Origin: Hyphomicrobiales bacterium
GTDB lineage: Bacteria > Pseudomonadota > Alphaproteobacteria > Rhizobiales > Hyphomicrobiaceae
NCBI GenBank assembly: GCA_017304275.1
Contig: JAFKKW010000402.1
Span: forward strand, 1-8,014
DNA length: 8,014 bases
Direction: 5' to 3'
The notes below the pieces were generated by a model. It did not search any database and was not told the origin of the DNA. It saw only the letters and a list, made by a program, of their open reading frames with translations. The translations under genes were made by a program, and so were the position numbers. Below are positions 1 to 7,060 of the stretch, piece after piece. Every line of letters begins with the position of its first letter. Position 1 is the first letter of the stretch.

Positions 1-1421
1 GTCTCGACGCGGCGGCTGTCGCCCGAAAGGATGTCCTTGAAGATCTGGGTGACGCTCGCAACGACGGCCGTGATGTCGACGGGCCCCATCTGCTGGCGCG
101 CGAGCTCCGCATCGAGGCGTGAGGCGTTGGAAACGTCGGTGATGAGCCGGTTCAAGCGCATCAGCTCGTTCTGGATCTGCTTCACCACCTCGTTGCGCTG
201 CTCCTCGGTGCGCGCATAGGAGAGCGACTCGGCCATGGAGCGCGCCGCGGTGAGCGGATTCTTCAGCTCGTGGGCCACGTCGGCGGCGAAACTCTCGCTG
301 GCCTCGACGCGCCGGTAGAGCGCGCCCGTCATGGCCGTGAACGCGGCGGCCATCTGGCCGACCTCGTCCGCGCGATGCGAGAAATTCGGCAACTCGTGAC
401 GGGCGCTGATATTGCGACTGACGAGGTCGGCCGAGGCGGAGAGCCGCCTGATCGGCCCGGCGACCGTGCGGGCCAGCACCAGCGCGCTGATGAGGGACGC
501 CAGCATGGCGAAGGTCGCCAGCAGCCAGATCTGGTTCTGCTGGTCGGACACGATCTGATCGATCTCGCCGGGCCGCGTGGACATCAGCAGCACGCCTTCG
601 ACAGCGCCGCCGCGCTGGATCGGAACGGCCGTCGACACGATCTGCTGGCCCTTCTCGTTGAGCAGCAGCATGGCGGTCGCCTTGCCCTGCAGCGCCTGCT
701 TCACCTCCGGATAAGAGGTGCCGTTGGCGTTGCCGATCTCTTTGTAGACCGGCAGATCCTCATTCATGATCATCCAGGACTTGAGACGGGTCCAGAAGTC
801 CTTGGTCCGCGTGCGCGCGCCGTCCGGCACCTTCGGCTCGTGCCGGGAGAGCTGGCCGCGCTTCAGCAGCGTCGCCGAGTCCATGACCAGCGTGCCGTCG
901 CGGCTGTAGACGCGCGCACGCCGCGTCGTCGGCTGGATGAGGCGGCGCAGGATCGGCGCCACGCGCTCGGGGCGGATCGACAGCTCGTGGGCGGCGAAGG
1001 CATTGTCCTCCGGCGCCTGGTTCTCCTCCTCGAGCGGGTCGGTATGGATGACGAGGCGGCCGGTTTCGACGCGGGCGTCGCCGGCGATGGCAGCGGCGAT
1101 GATCTCACCCTGAACGCGCAGCGACTCGCGTTTCGCGTCGATGAGCCAGGCGTTGTTCTCGCTGAAATAAAGGATGCCGCCGATCATGACGACGAGGCCC
1201 GCGAGGCTCGCTACGAGGATGCGGCGCCACAAGCTCCCGGCGATGAAGCGCACCGGCGGAAACGCACGCCACCATTGCGGAAGCCGGAACGTCAGTCGCG
1301 GAACGCGACGCACGAGATAGCGTGCACGGGCGCCGAGGGTGCCGAGGTTCCGCCGTGCGCCGGCCAGGATGGTCTCGAGCCTCGTATCAGCCGCCGGCGT
1401 TCGCTCGGTCTCGAGCGCCAT
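1..1421 (-). CDS. chvG: ChvG-type sensor histidine kinase, C-terminus cut by window edge
   Basis: Membrane sensor kinase of the ChvG/ChvI system, which in alphaproteobacteria responds to acid and envelope stress and phosphorylates ChvI. About 473 residues are visible. The start at 1421 is preceded by GGAGGGACT, a good ribosome binding site. Order of parts: basic cytoplasmic N-terminus (1-67), first membrane helix about 68-86, periplasmic sensor domain about 88-297 starting with a segment characteristic of ChvG (SENNAWLIDAKRES, then QGEIIAAAIA), second membrane helix about 298-316, HAMP linker to about 370, then a HisKA domain with the H-box VAHELKNPLTAARS and phosphoacceptor His384. The ATP-binding HATPase domain lies beyond the left edge; the break is a window boundary, not a mutation, since the frame is open to base 1. 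It lies 68 bases downstream of chvI and is probably co-transcribed with it. Identity is secure from motif order and from the neighbouring regulator. Confidence 0.95.
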   Translation of the reverse strand, partial: MALETERTPAADTRLETILAGARRNLGTLGARARYLVRRVPRLTFRLPQWWRAFPPVRFIAGSLWRRILVASLAGLVVMIGGILYFSENNAWLIDAKRESLRVQGEIIAAAIAGDARVETGRLVIHTDPLEEENQAPEDNAFAAHELSIRPERVAPILRRLIQPTTRRARVYSRDGTLVMDSATLLKRGQLSRHEPKVPDGARTRTKDFWTRLKSWMIMNEDLPVYKEIGNANGTSYPEVKQALQGKATAMLLLNEKGQQIVSTAVPIQRGGAVEGVLLMSTRPGEIDQIVSDQQNQIWLLATFAMLASLISALVLARTVAGPIRRLSASADLVSRNISARHELPNFSHRADEVGQMAAAFTAMTGALYRRVEASESFAADVAHELKNPLTAARSMAESLSYARTEEQRNEVVKQIQNELMRLNRLITDVSNASRLDAELARQQMGPVDITAVVASVTQIFKDILSGDSRRVE

Positions 1422-1489
1422 AGTCCCTCCGTGCGAACCGGTGTGCGCCGGTCTGCCAGCTTCGCGAAGCCCGTCTATCGGTGCGCTCG

Positions 1490-2197
1490 TTAAGCTTCCT
1501 TGAAGCGGTACCCTACGCCATAAAGCGTTTCGATGACGTCGAAATTGTCGTCGACTTGCTTAAACTTCTTGCGCAAGCGCTTGATGTGGCTGTCGATCGT
1601 CCGGTCGTCGACGTACACCTGATCGTCGTAGGCGGCGTCCATGAGCGCGTCGCGCGTCTTGACCACGCCGGGACGATGGGCGAGTGCCTGCAGGATCAGG
1701 AACTCGGTGACGGTGAGCGTGACGGGCCGGTTATCCCAATGACACGTATGGCGCTCGGGATCGAGCTTCAGCTTGCCGCGCTCCAGGATATGCGCCACCA
1801 GCGGCTCGACGGCCTGTCCGTCCTTGGGCTGGAGCCGGCGGAGGATGGCGCGGACGCGCCCGACGCTCAGGCGCTGCGAGAAGGGTTTGGCGATGTAGTC
1901 GTCGGCGCCCATCTTGAGGCCGAACAGCTCGTCGATCTCCTCGTCCTTGGAGGTGAGGAAGATGACCGGCATGTCGGACTGCTGGCGCACGCGGCGCAGC
2001 AATTCCATGCCGTCCATGCGCGGCATCTTGATATCGAAAATGCCGAGGTCGGCCGGGTCCTCGGTCAGCGCCTCGAGCGCGGACGCGCCGTCCGAATAGG
2101 TACGCACCTTGTAGCCCTCGGCTTCGAGCGCCATGCCGAGCGAGGTCAGAATGTTCCGCTCGTCATCGACGAGCGCGATGGTGCTTTTCTCTTTCAT
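1490..2197 (-). CDS. chvI: ChvI-type response regulator (OmpR/PhoB family)
   Basis: Cytoplasmic DNA-binding response regulator, partner of ChvG. The 235 residues match the usual family length. The receiver domain (about 5-118) has the acidic pair D11-D12, phosphoacceptor D55 in FDIKMPRMDG, the switch Thr82 in FLTSKDEEIDELFGLKMGAD and conserved Lys104 in YIAKPFSQRL. The C-terminal winged helix (about 135-232) shows LTVTEFLILQALAHRPG, the recognition region YVDDRTIDSHIKRLRKKF and the terminal wing ETLYGVGYRF. KDEEIDELFGLKMGADDYIAKPF is close to ChvI of rhizobia as I recall it. The start at 2197 is supported by GAGGAA at 2208-2213. It is first in the chvI-chvG unit and diverges from the HugZ-family gene. 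In rhizobia ChvI controls exopolysaccharide, motility and acid-response genes; that its targets are the same here is inference. Confidence 0.95.
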   Translation of the reverse strand: MKEKSTIALVDDERNILTSLGMALEAEGYKVRTYSDGASALEALTEDPADLGIFDIKMPRMDGMELLRRVRQQSDMPVIFLTSKDEEIDELFGLKMGADDYIAKPFSQRLSVGRVRAILRRLQPKDGQAVEPLVAHILERGKLKLDPERHTCHWDNRPVTLTVTEFLILQALAHRPGVVKTRDALMDAAYDDQVYVDDRTIDSHIKRLRKKFKQVDDNFDVIETLYGVGYRFKEA

Positions 2198-2207
2198 GGT
2201 CCCGATT

Positions 2208-2254
2208 TTCCTCGCGGCAACCCTATATATGCTCTTGGCGCTTTATGGTCCCAA
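2208..2254 (-). promoter_or_regulatory. Candidate chvI promoter and ribosome binding site
   Basis: On the minus strand there is a -35-like TTGGGA (2249-2254), a 17-base spacer, and a -10-like CATATA (2226-2231) embedded in CATATATAG. This is followed by GAGGAA (2208-2213), ten bases before the chvI ATG. The implied leader is only about 20 bases. The AT-rich hexamer stands out in a very GC-rich region and resembles the CTATAT-type -10 of alphaproteobacterial housekeeping promoters. This is by eye only. Confidence 0.4.
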
Positions 2255-2264
2255 GGTGGATCAA

Positions 2265-2293
2265 TTGTGGCAGGGCCTTCCGCCTTCCTATGG
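2265..2293 (+). promoter_or_regulatory. Candidate promoter for the HugZ-family gene
   Basis: TTGTGG (2265-2270) and CTATGG (2288-2293) are separated by 17 bases and lie about 60 bases ahead of the ATG at 2355. It would be back to back with the candidate chvI promoter, leaving about 10 bases between the two -35 elements. The match is partial. No clear iron (Fur/Irr-like) operator palindrome was recognised in the region 2198-2354. Confidence 0.3.
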
Positions 2294-2354
2294 ACAGAGG
2301 CCTGAACATTAACTGAACGGCCGCAAGGCTCGAACCAGCAGGGGGCAAGATCCC

Positions 2355-3131
2355 ATGTCAGAATCCGGCGGAGAGAACACAGTGCCTACCCCGGCCCCGT
2401 CCACAGCCCACCTCTCGCCTTCGGCGGCTGCGCGCCTCATCATGCGCCGCGCCCTCAAGGCTTCCCTGGCCACGCTGGACGCATCCACGGGCCATCCTTA
2501 CGCCTCGCTCGTCACAATCGCAACCGATGTGGACGGAACGCCGCTGTTCCTGATCTCAACCCTCGCACTGCACACGAAGAATTTGCTTTCCGATGCGCGC
2601 GCCAGCGTGCTGTTCGACGGCACGGACGCGGCCGGGGACCCGCTCGCGGGCGGGCGCGTCACGGTCATGGGGCGGGCGGTGAAGACGACGCGGCCCGGCG
2701 CGCGCGAGCGCTTCCTTACCCGCCACGAGCCGGCGCGCGGATATGCCGATTTTCCGGACTTCGCTTTCTACGAGCTTACGGTCGAGCGGGCGCATTTCAT
2801 CGGCGGCTTCGGACGCATCGTCGACATCGCAGCCAAAGACCTCCTGATCGACACCAGCGACGCCGGGGCGCTCGTCGCCGCGCATGACGACGTCGTCTCG
2901 CACATGAACGAGGATCATGCCGCAGCGTTAGCGCTCTACGCCACCGAACTCGCCGGCGCGTCGGGCGGCCCGTGGCGTATGACGGGCATCGATCCGGAAG
3001 GCTTCGACATCGTCTGTGACGGCGCAACCTGCCGCCTGCCCTTCAGCAAGCGCGTAACCACACCGGACGAGGCGCGACAAGAACTCGTCCGCATGGCTGG
3101 GGCAGCGCGCGCACAGCACCCCAAACCTTAG
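2355..3131 (+). CDS. HugZ/HutZ-family protein: split beta-barrel (PNPOx-like) plus DUF2470
   Basis: Predicted cytoplasmic haem-binding or haem-utilisation protein of the HugZ/HutZ group, 258 residues, close to the usual family size. The N-terminal part (about 20-155) is a pyridoxamine-phosphate-oxidase-like split barrel, with RRALKASLATLD, GHPYASLVTIATD, PLFLISTLALHTKNL and ARASVLFDG typical of the fold. The C-terminal part (about 175-250) is a DUF2470 domain with the hallmark HMNEDH at 183-188 and a GIDPEGFDIVCDG strand. Such proteins bind haem at a dimer interface and some degrade it (Helicobacter HugZ, Vibrio HutZ); other members of the fold bind FMN or F420, so haem turnover is inferred from family, not shown. 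Start: ATG 2355 has AGGGGG about ten bases upstream. An in-frame GTG at 2382 with GGAGAG seven bases before it is a real alternative, and the first nine residues look dispensable. No TonB-dependent receptor or haem transporter lies nearby, which weakens a dedicated uptake role. Confidence 0.87.
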   Translation: MSESGGENTVPTPAPSTAHLSPSAAARLIMRRALKASLATLDASTGHPYASLVTIATDVDGTPLFLISTLALHTKNLLSDARASVLFDGTDAAGDPLAGGRVTVMGRAVKTTRPGARERFLTRHEPARGYADFPDFAFYELTVERAHFIGGFGRIVDIAAKDLLIDTSDAGALVAAHDDVVSHMNEDHAAALALYATELAGASGGPWRMTGIDPEGFDIVCDGATCRLPFSKRVTTPDEARQELVRMAGAARAQHPKP

Positions 3132-3171
3132 AATCCCTTTGCTATTTCGCGCCTGCACAATCGACGTGCGC

Positions 3172-3201
3172 TTGTACGGACGAAGTGCGAGGTGCTAGCC
3201 T
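3172..3201 (+). promoter_or_regulatory. Weak candidate pckG promoter
   Basis: TTGTAC (3172-3177) and TAGCCT (3196-3201) are separated by 18 bases and lie about 73 bases before the pckG start, inside the 142-base gap after the HugZ-family gene. The gap also holds an A-rich run (3220-3232) and no evident terminator hairpin, so partial read-through from the upstream gene is possible. The -10 match is poor. Confidence 0.25.
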
Positions 3202-3273
3202 CCGTTCCGCGCTCAAAGCCAAAAAAAGAAACATCAATCCTTTCAACGTCCGTTGCGCGGAGGAATACCCAGC

Positions 3274-5079
3274 ATGAACGCCATGCCCCCTATGGAGGCC
3301 AAAACAACCAATCCGGCCGTCCTGGCTTTTGTCGAGGAGGCCAAGGCCCTATTCAAGCCGGAAAACGTCCGCTGGTGCAATGGCACGAAGTGGGAATACC
3401 AGGAGCTGCTGAAGTCGCTCGTTGACGGCGGCACGGCACAGTGGCTGAACCCGGCAAAGCGGCCCAACTCCGTTCTGGTGCGCTCGGACCCGGCGGACGT
3501 CGCCCGCGTCGAGGACCAGACGTTCATCTGCTCGGTGTCGAAGGACGACGCCGGCCCAACCAACAACTGGGCCGATCCCGCCGAGATGAAGGCGACGCTG
3601 ACCCAGCTCTACGACGGGGCGATGGCGGGGCGCACGATGTACGTCGTCCCCTACTCGATGGGCCCGATCGGCTCGCCGATCGCCGGCATCGGCGTCATGG
3701 TCACCGACAGCGCCTATGCCGTCGCCAACATGCACATCATGACCCGCGTCGGCGACAAGGTGCTGGCGGCGCTCGGCAACAGCAGCGATTTCGTGCGCGG
3801 CCGGCACACGGTCGGCGCCCCGCTCTCGACCCCGGCGATGGCCGACGTGCCCTGGCCCTGCAACAAGACCAAATACATCTCGCACTTCCCCGAGACGCGC
3901 GAGATCTGGTCCTACGGCTCCGGCTACGGCGGCAATGCGCTGCTGGGCAAGAAATGCCACGCGCTGCGCATCGCCTCGGTCAAGGCGCGCGACGAGGGCT
4001 GGCTAGCCGAGCACATGCTGATCCTCAAGCTCACCAACCCCGAGGGCAACGTGAAGTACGTCGCCGCGGCCTTCCCGTCGGCGTGCGGCAAGACCAACCT
4101 CGCCATGCTGATGCCGACGATTCCCGGCTGGAAGGCCGAGACGATCGGTGACGATATCTGCTGGATGAAGTTCGGATCCGACGGGCGCCTCTACGCGATC
4201 AACCCCGAGACGGGCTTCTTCGGCGTCGCCCCCGGCACGTCGAACGACAGCAATCTCAACGCGATGAAGACGCTTCACGCCAACATCATCTACTCGAACG
4301 TGGCGCTCACCGACGACGGCGACGTGTGGTGGGAAGGCATGGGCGAGCCGCCGGCGCATGCCGTCGACTGGATGCGCCGTTCCTGGACGCCCGCCTCGGG
4401 GCGTCCCGCGTCGCACCCGAACGCCCGCTTCACCGCGCCCGCGGCGCAATGCCCGGTGATCGCAAAAGAGTGGGAGGATCCTGCGGGCGTGCCGATCGAC
4501 GCCATCCTGTTCGGCGGGCGGCGCGCGACCGTCGTGCCGCTCGTGACGGAGGCCCTCTCCTGGCGCCACGGCACGTTCCTCGGCTCCATCATGGCATCCG
4601 AGAAGACGGCTGCGGCGGCCGGACAGATCGGCGAACTGCGCCGCGATCCGATGGCCATGCTGCCGTTCTGCGGCTACCACATGGGCGACTACTTCCAGCA
4701 CTGGATCAACGTGGGTGAGACGGGCGGCAGCAAGATGCCGAAGATCTTCTACGTCAACTGGTTCCGGAAGAGCCCGGAAGGCAAGTTCCTGTGGCCGGGC
4801 TACGCCGAGAACAGCCGCGTGCTGAAGTGGATCTTCGAGCGTTGCGACGGCACGGCAGACGCAGTCGACACGCCGATCGGCAAGTTGCCGGCCCAAGGCG
4901 CGCTCGATCTCAACGGGCTTTCCATCTCGGCCGATGCCTTGAGCGAGCTCATGCGCGTCGACGGCGACGGCTGGAAAGCCGAGTTGCCGCTGATCCGCGA
5001 GCATTTGGCGACGTTCGGCGCGAAGCTGCCGGCGGCGCTCAGCGAGGAGCTCACAGCGCTCGAGCAGCGTCTCGGCTGA
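3274..5079 (+). CDS. pckG: Phosphoenolpyruvate carboxykinase, GTP-dependent
   Basis: Cytosolic enzyme (EC 4.1.1.32) converting oxaloacetate plus GTP to PEP, CO2 and GDP, the first committed step of gluconeogenesis from TCA intermediates. The 601 residues match the GTP family (about 600), which is larger than ATP-type PckA (about 530) and nearly unrelated in sequence. Visible motifs: PEP/oxaloacetate-binding YGSGYGGNALLGKKC; metal ligands in LGKK and AEHM; P-loop FPSACGKTN (267-275) with the family's reactive Cys271; second metal/nucleotide motif GDDICWMK (292-299); NPETGFFGVAPGTS; and the guanine pocket FLWPGYAENSRVL from residue 505, with aromatic residues that stack on guanine. All catalytic motifs look intact. 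ATG 3274 is chosen because GGAGGA (3259-3264) sits nine bases upstream; an upstream in-frame TTG (3253) would place that site inside the gene. The gene follows the HugZ-family gene and ends at a strong terminator. Confidence 0.97.
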   Translation: MNAMPPMEAKTTNPAVLAFVEEAKALFKPENVRWCNGTKWEYQELLKSLVDGGTAQWLNPAKRPNSVLVRSDPADVARVEDQTFICSVSKDDAGPTNNWADPAEMKATLTQLYDGAMAGRTMYVVPYSMGPIGSPIAGIGVMVTDSAYAVANMHIMTRVGDKVLAALGNSSDFVRGRHTVGAPLSTPAMADVPWPCNKTKYISHFPETREIWSYGSGYGGNALLGKKCHALRIASVKARDEGWLAEHMLILKLTNPEGNVKYVAAAFPSACGKTNLAMLMPTIPGWKAETIGDDICWMKFGSDGRLYAINPETGFFGVAPGTSNDSNLNAMKTLHANIIYSNVALTDDGDVWWEGMGEPPAHAVDWMRRSWTPASGRPASHPNARFTAPAAQCPVIAKEWEDPAGVPIDAILFGGRRATVVPLVTEALSWRHGTFLGSIMASEKTAAAAGQIGELRRDPMAMLPFCGYHMGDYFQHWINVGETGGSKMPKIFYVNWFRKSPEGKFLWPGYAENSRVLKWIFERCDGTADAVDTPIGKLPAQGALDLNGLSISADALSELMRVDGDGWKAELPLIREHLATFGAKLPAALSEELTALEQRLG

Positions 5080-5112
5080 CCGGGATCGAGCAACTTTGGC
5101 TCCTGGAATGGA

Positions 5113-5143
5113 GAACCCCCGGACAACCCGGGGGTTCATTTTC
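5113..5143 (+). terminator. Intrinsic terminator of pckG
   Basis: A perfect 10-base-pair stem, GAACCCCCGG (5113-5122) with CCGGGGGTTC (5128-5137), closes a five-base loop (ACAAC) and is followed by ATTTTC. It lies 33 bases after the pckG stop. The stem is very GC-rich and the T tract is short (four T), but placement and symmetry are convincing. Confidence 0.85.
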
Positions 5144-5285
5144 ATGCGCTGTTTCGCGTCTGAGCGCGGTGCTCGATCTCGCGTATGAATCGTGGTCTAC
5201 ACAGAATGACGGCGCAGCGTCGATCGCTTGCCGGGACGTGACCTCACATGCGGCCGGTGGGCGGGACCGGCCGGGGATGTTTGCG

Positions 5286-5675
5286 ATGCTGGACTGGCTT
5301 TCCAAGCTGTTCCGCCGACACCAGGAGGCTTCGCCTCAACGCCGCGTCGCGTCGGCCGTGCGCGTCAGCCATGACGACAAACTGATCACCGTCGACAGCG
5401 GCACCGGAGACATTGCCTCGATTGCCTGGTCCGACCTCGCGAACGTAACCATCCTGACCACCGACGCCGGGCCGTTCCTCATCGATCTGTTCTGGATTCT
5501 GTCGCACCGCGACGGGCGCCGCGCGCTGACCATCCCCATGGATGCGGAGGGAGAGCACGCCCTGCTCAAGGCGATGCAAGCGCGGCTCCCGGGATTCGAC
5601 AACATGGCCGTGGTCGAAGCCATGAGCAGCACGGAGCACGACGTCTTTCAGATCTGGCCGGCGCAGGCGGTGTGA
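5286..5675 (+). CDS. Small conserved-looking protein of unknown function
   Basis: A 129-residue soluble protein with no signal peptide or clear membrane helix. After a basic N-terminus (MLDWLSKLFRRHQ) there is a beta-rich segment (about 20-75) with the pattern VRVSHDDKLITV, then IAWSDLANVTILTTDAGPF and DLFWIL (67-72). A helical segment follows (EGEHALLKAMQARL), then LPGFDNMAVVEAMSSTEHDVFQIW (from about 101). I recall similar short proteins, with the D-x-GPF and PGFDN-x-x-V-x-EAM signatures, annotated as hypothetical across proteobacteria, and do not know a function. Start choice: ATG 5286 has GGGG nine bases upstream; the in-frame ATG at 5277 abuts that GGGG and is less likely. It stands alone after the pckG terminator and converges on the oxidoreductase gene, their stops only nine bases apart. 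The sequence from 5144 to 5285 shows no convincing promoter. Confidence 0.75.
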   Translation: MLDWLSKLFRRHQEASPQRRVASAVRVSHDDKLITVDSGTGDIASIAWSDLANVTILTTDAGPFLIDLFWILSHRDGRRALTIPMDAEGEHALLKAMQARLPGFDNMAVVEAMSSTEHDVFQIWPAQAV

Positions 5676-5677
5676 CG

Positions 5678-5696
5678 CGCCCCGCTACGCCCCGCT
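5678..5696. repeat. Tandem 9-base repeat at the convergent gene junction
   Basis: CGCCCCGCT occurs twice (5678-5686 and 5688-5696) with one base between, spanning the gap and the stop codon of the minus-strand oxidoreductase. No terminator hairpin is seen between these two convergent genes. The copy number of two could be chance in GC-rich DNA. Confidence 0.5.
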
Positions 5697-6896
5697 TTGC
5701 GGATCTGCCGAGCCGGCCGGCGCGCCGACCGGGCGGGCTTGCGCGGCAATGCGGGTGAGGGCGCGCGAGGCCGCGCTCGTCGCCCAGCGTGCGCGCAGGA
5801 ACGAGAGCTTTGCGAAGCGGCGCCCCCAAGCGCTCACGCTCTCGTCGAGCGTCGCGCGCTTCATCGCGTGCGCCAGCGCCAACGAGTTGCGGTCTGAGGC
5901 CATCTTCTCGGGATCGGTGTAGAAGGCGGCGATCTTCTCGACGCCCATACCCTGCGTGGCGAGCCATTGCGGCACGTGGACATTGCAAAGCCGCTCCACG
6001 TCGACCAGGGCCTTGCGCGCGCCGGTGCCGGCTGCAGGGCAGGCGGTTGAGAAAGCGTCGCCGACGAGGACGAGGCCGGGCTGCAGATATCCTCGCGTTT
6101 CGAAGAGATCGACGGGGCGCATCTTGACGGGTGCGACGACGCGGAACGGGCCGGCAATGCGCGCAAGGCGGGGCAGGGCGCTCGCGAGCGTCGCCTCGGG
6201 CGCATCGCGGAAGGCGCGCAGCCAGGGGTCGGCGAGGTCGCGATAGACAAAGAGGTTGGCGCGCATGCGCGCGCCGATGGGAAAGAGCGTGATGTAGGCC
6301 ACGCGGTGGCAGGGCTGCTCTCCGTAGTACGTCAAGGCGCGGAACGGGAAGCTGCCGCCGGCGGCCGGCTCCATATCGAAGCCGAACGTGACCGATTGGC
6401 AGCGGACGAGATCCACCCGCTCGATGCCGAGCCCATCGCGAAGGCCGTTGTTCAAGCCGCTGGCCAGGACGACGAGACGCGCATCGATCGTGTCTCCCGT
6501 GGACAGGGTGACCTGCTGCCGGTCGGGGCTGTTGGCGACGGCCGTGGCCTTGGCATGGACTTGCGTGACGGACGGCGGCATCTCGCGGCGCAGGAGGTTG
6601 ACGAGCGCGCCGTAGTCGAACCCGCGCTGGTCGCTCGCGCGCTTCTCGGCCAGGCGGCCGAGCAGCGACACCCATACCGAGCGGTCATGGGTCGCGGCCG
6701 CAAGCACGACGTCGCAGAGGCCGGTTCGCCTCAGCGTACGTATCTGATCGTCATCGAATTTCTCGACGCGGAAGTCGTCGGGATAGGTCTTGCTCGGATC
6801 TATGACGGCCACGGCGTGCCCGGCGCGCGCCAGCATGGTGGCGGCGATGGAGCCCGCAAGACCCGCACCGACGATCGCGACGTCATATTCACGCAT
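5685..6896 (-). CDS. FAD-dependent oxidoreductase, PHBH/geranylgeranyl-reductase-like fold
   Basis: A 403-residue flavoprotein of the class A monooxygenase and reductase fold. The N-terminus carries the Rossmann dinucleotide motif VAIVGAGLAGSIAATMLARAG (GAGLAG at 10-15) ending in the acidic VIDPS that binds the FAD ribose. A middle segment, ATAVANSPDRQQVTLSTGDTIDARLVVLASG, matches the usual second FAD-contact region. The GD motif (VLVGDAFSTACPAAGTGARKA, G279-D280) contacts FAD, followed by a helical C-terminus. The common GDAAH is GDAFS here, so a His often seen after the Asp is absent; many reductases of this fold also vary there. The Ala/Arg/Pro-rich last 30 residues look disordered. Substrate cannot be told from sequence, and neighbours give no pathway. 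The start at 6896 has a strong FAD motif immediately after it but only a weak GGGGTT upstream. It converges on the small unknown gene and diverges from the redoxin gene. Confidence 0.87.
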   Translation of the reverse strand: MREYDVAIVGAGLAGSIAATMLARAGHAVAVIDPSKTYPDDFRVEKFDDDQIRTLRRTGLCDVVLAAATHDRSVWVSLLGRLAEKRASDQRGFDYGALVNLLRREMPPSVTQVHAKATAVANSPDRQQVTLSTGDTIDARLVVLASGLNNGLRDGLGIERVDLVRCQSVTFGFDMEPAAGGSFPFRALTYYGEQPCHRVAYITLFPIGARMRANLFVYRDLADPWLRAFRDAPEATLASALPRLARIAGPFRVVAPVKMRPVDLFETRGYLQPGLVLVGDAFSTACPAAGTGARKALVDVERLCNVHVPQWLATQGMGVEKIAAFYTDPEKMASDRNSLALAHAMKRATLDESVSAWGRRFAKLSFLRARWATSAASRALTRIAAQARPVGAPAGSADPQSGA

Positions 6897-6905
6897 GGGC
6901 GCATC

Positions 6906-6973
6906 AACCCCGGAACCGCGCCGCAGACCGGCGCGTCGGGGCGAGTGTCCCGCTGGCCGGCTAAACCGGGGTT
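6906..6973. repeat. Inverted repeat in the divergent intergenic region
   Basis: AACCCCGG (6906-6913) and CCGGGGTT (6966-6973) form an 8-base inverted repeat separated by 52 bases, directly upstream of the oxidoreductase start. The left copy contains the only plausible ribosome binding site of that gene (GGGGTT on the minus strand), so pairing in the leader RNA could hide it. A regulatory role is a guess. Confidence 0.4.
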
Positions 6974-7054
6974 AAGGAGCCTGGACGAGGGGGAAAAACA
7001 TCACCGGGCGTCCTAAACGCTTCCTTACCGGGATGCGCGGGAGCGGTTTCGGGA

Positions 7055-7060
7055 CTATAT
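7055..7060 (+). promoter_or_regulatory. Candidate -10 element for the redoxin gene
   Basis: CTATAT is an exact match to the alphaproteobacterial -10 type in otherwise GC-rich sequence, about 50 bases ahead of the chosen start. No good -35 hexamer lies 16 to 18 bases upstream. If transcription begins just after it, the upstream in-frame ATG at 7059 would be untranscribed, which supports the start at 7110. The rest of the gap between the two divergent genes (6974-7054) shows nothing clear. Confidence 0.35.

Noticed and set aside
1..1421. chvG as a pseudogene because it lacks the ATPase domain
   Set aside because: The frame is open to the window edge, so the missing part is simply outside the window.
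1437..1452. Small hairpin ACCGG/CCGGT between chvI and chvG as a terminator
   Set aside because: The stem is only five base pairs with no T tract, and the chvG ribosome binding site follows closely; co-transcription is more likely.
270..1493. Open frame of 407 codons on the plus strand
   Set aside because: It is the antisense shadow of chvG. The minus strand gives an unbroken sensor kinase with all expected motifs, while this frame reads as Arg/Asp/His-rich low-quality protein.
1481..2305. Open frame of 274 codons on the plus strand over chvI
   Set aside because: Shadow of chvI. It has no domain signature, whereas the minus strand is a complete response regulator.
3253..3273. Upstream in-frame TTG start extending pckG by seven residues
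   Set aside because: It would place the ribosome binding site GGAGGA inside the coding region; ATG 3274 has ideal spacing.
4003..5145. Open frame of 380 codons on the minus strand inside pckG
   Set aside because: High-GC antisense shadow of a clearly conserved enzyme; it even runs through the pckG terminator.
5566..6675. Open frame of 369 codons on the minus strand overlapping the oxidoreductase
   Set aside because: Out-of-frame shadow, extremely Arg/Pro-rich; the frame 5685-6896 carries the FAD motifs.
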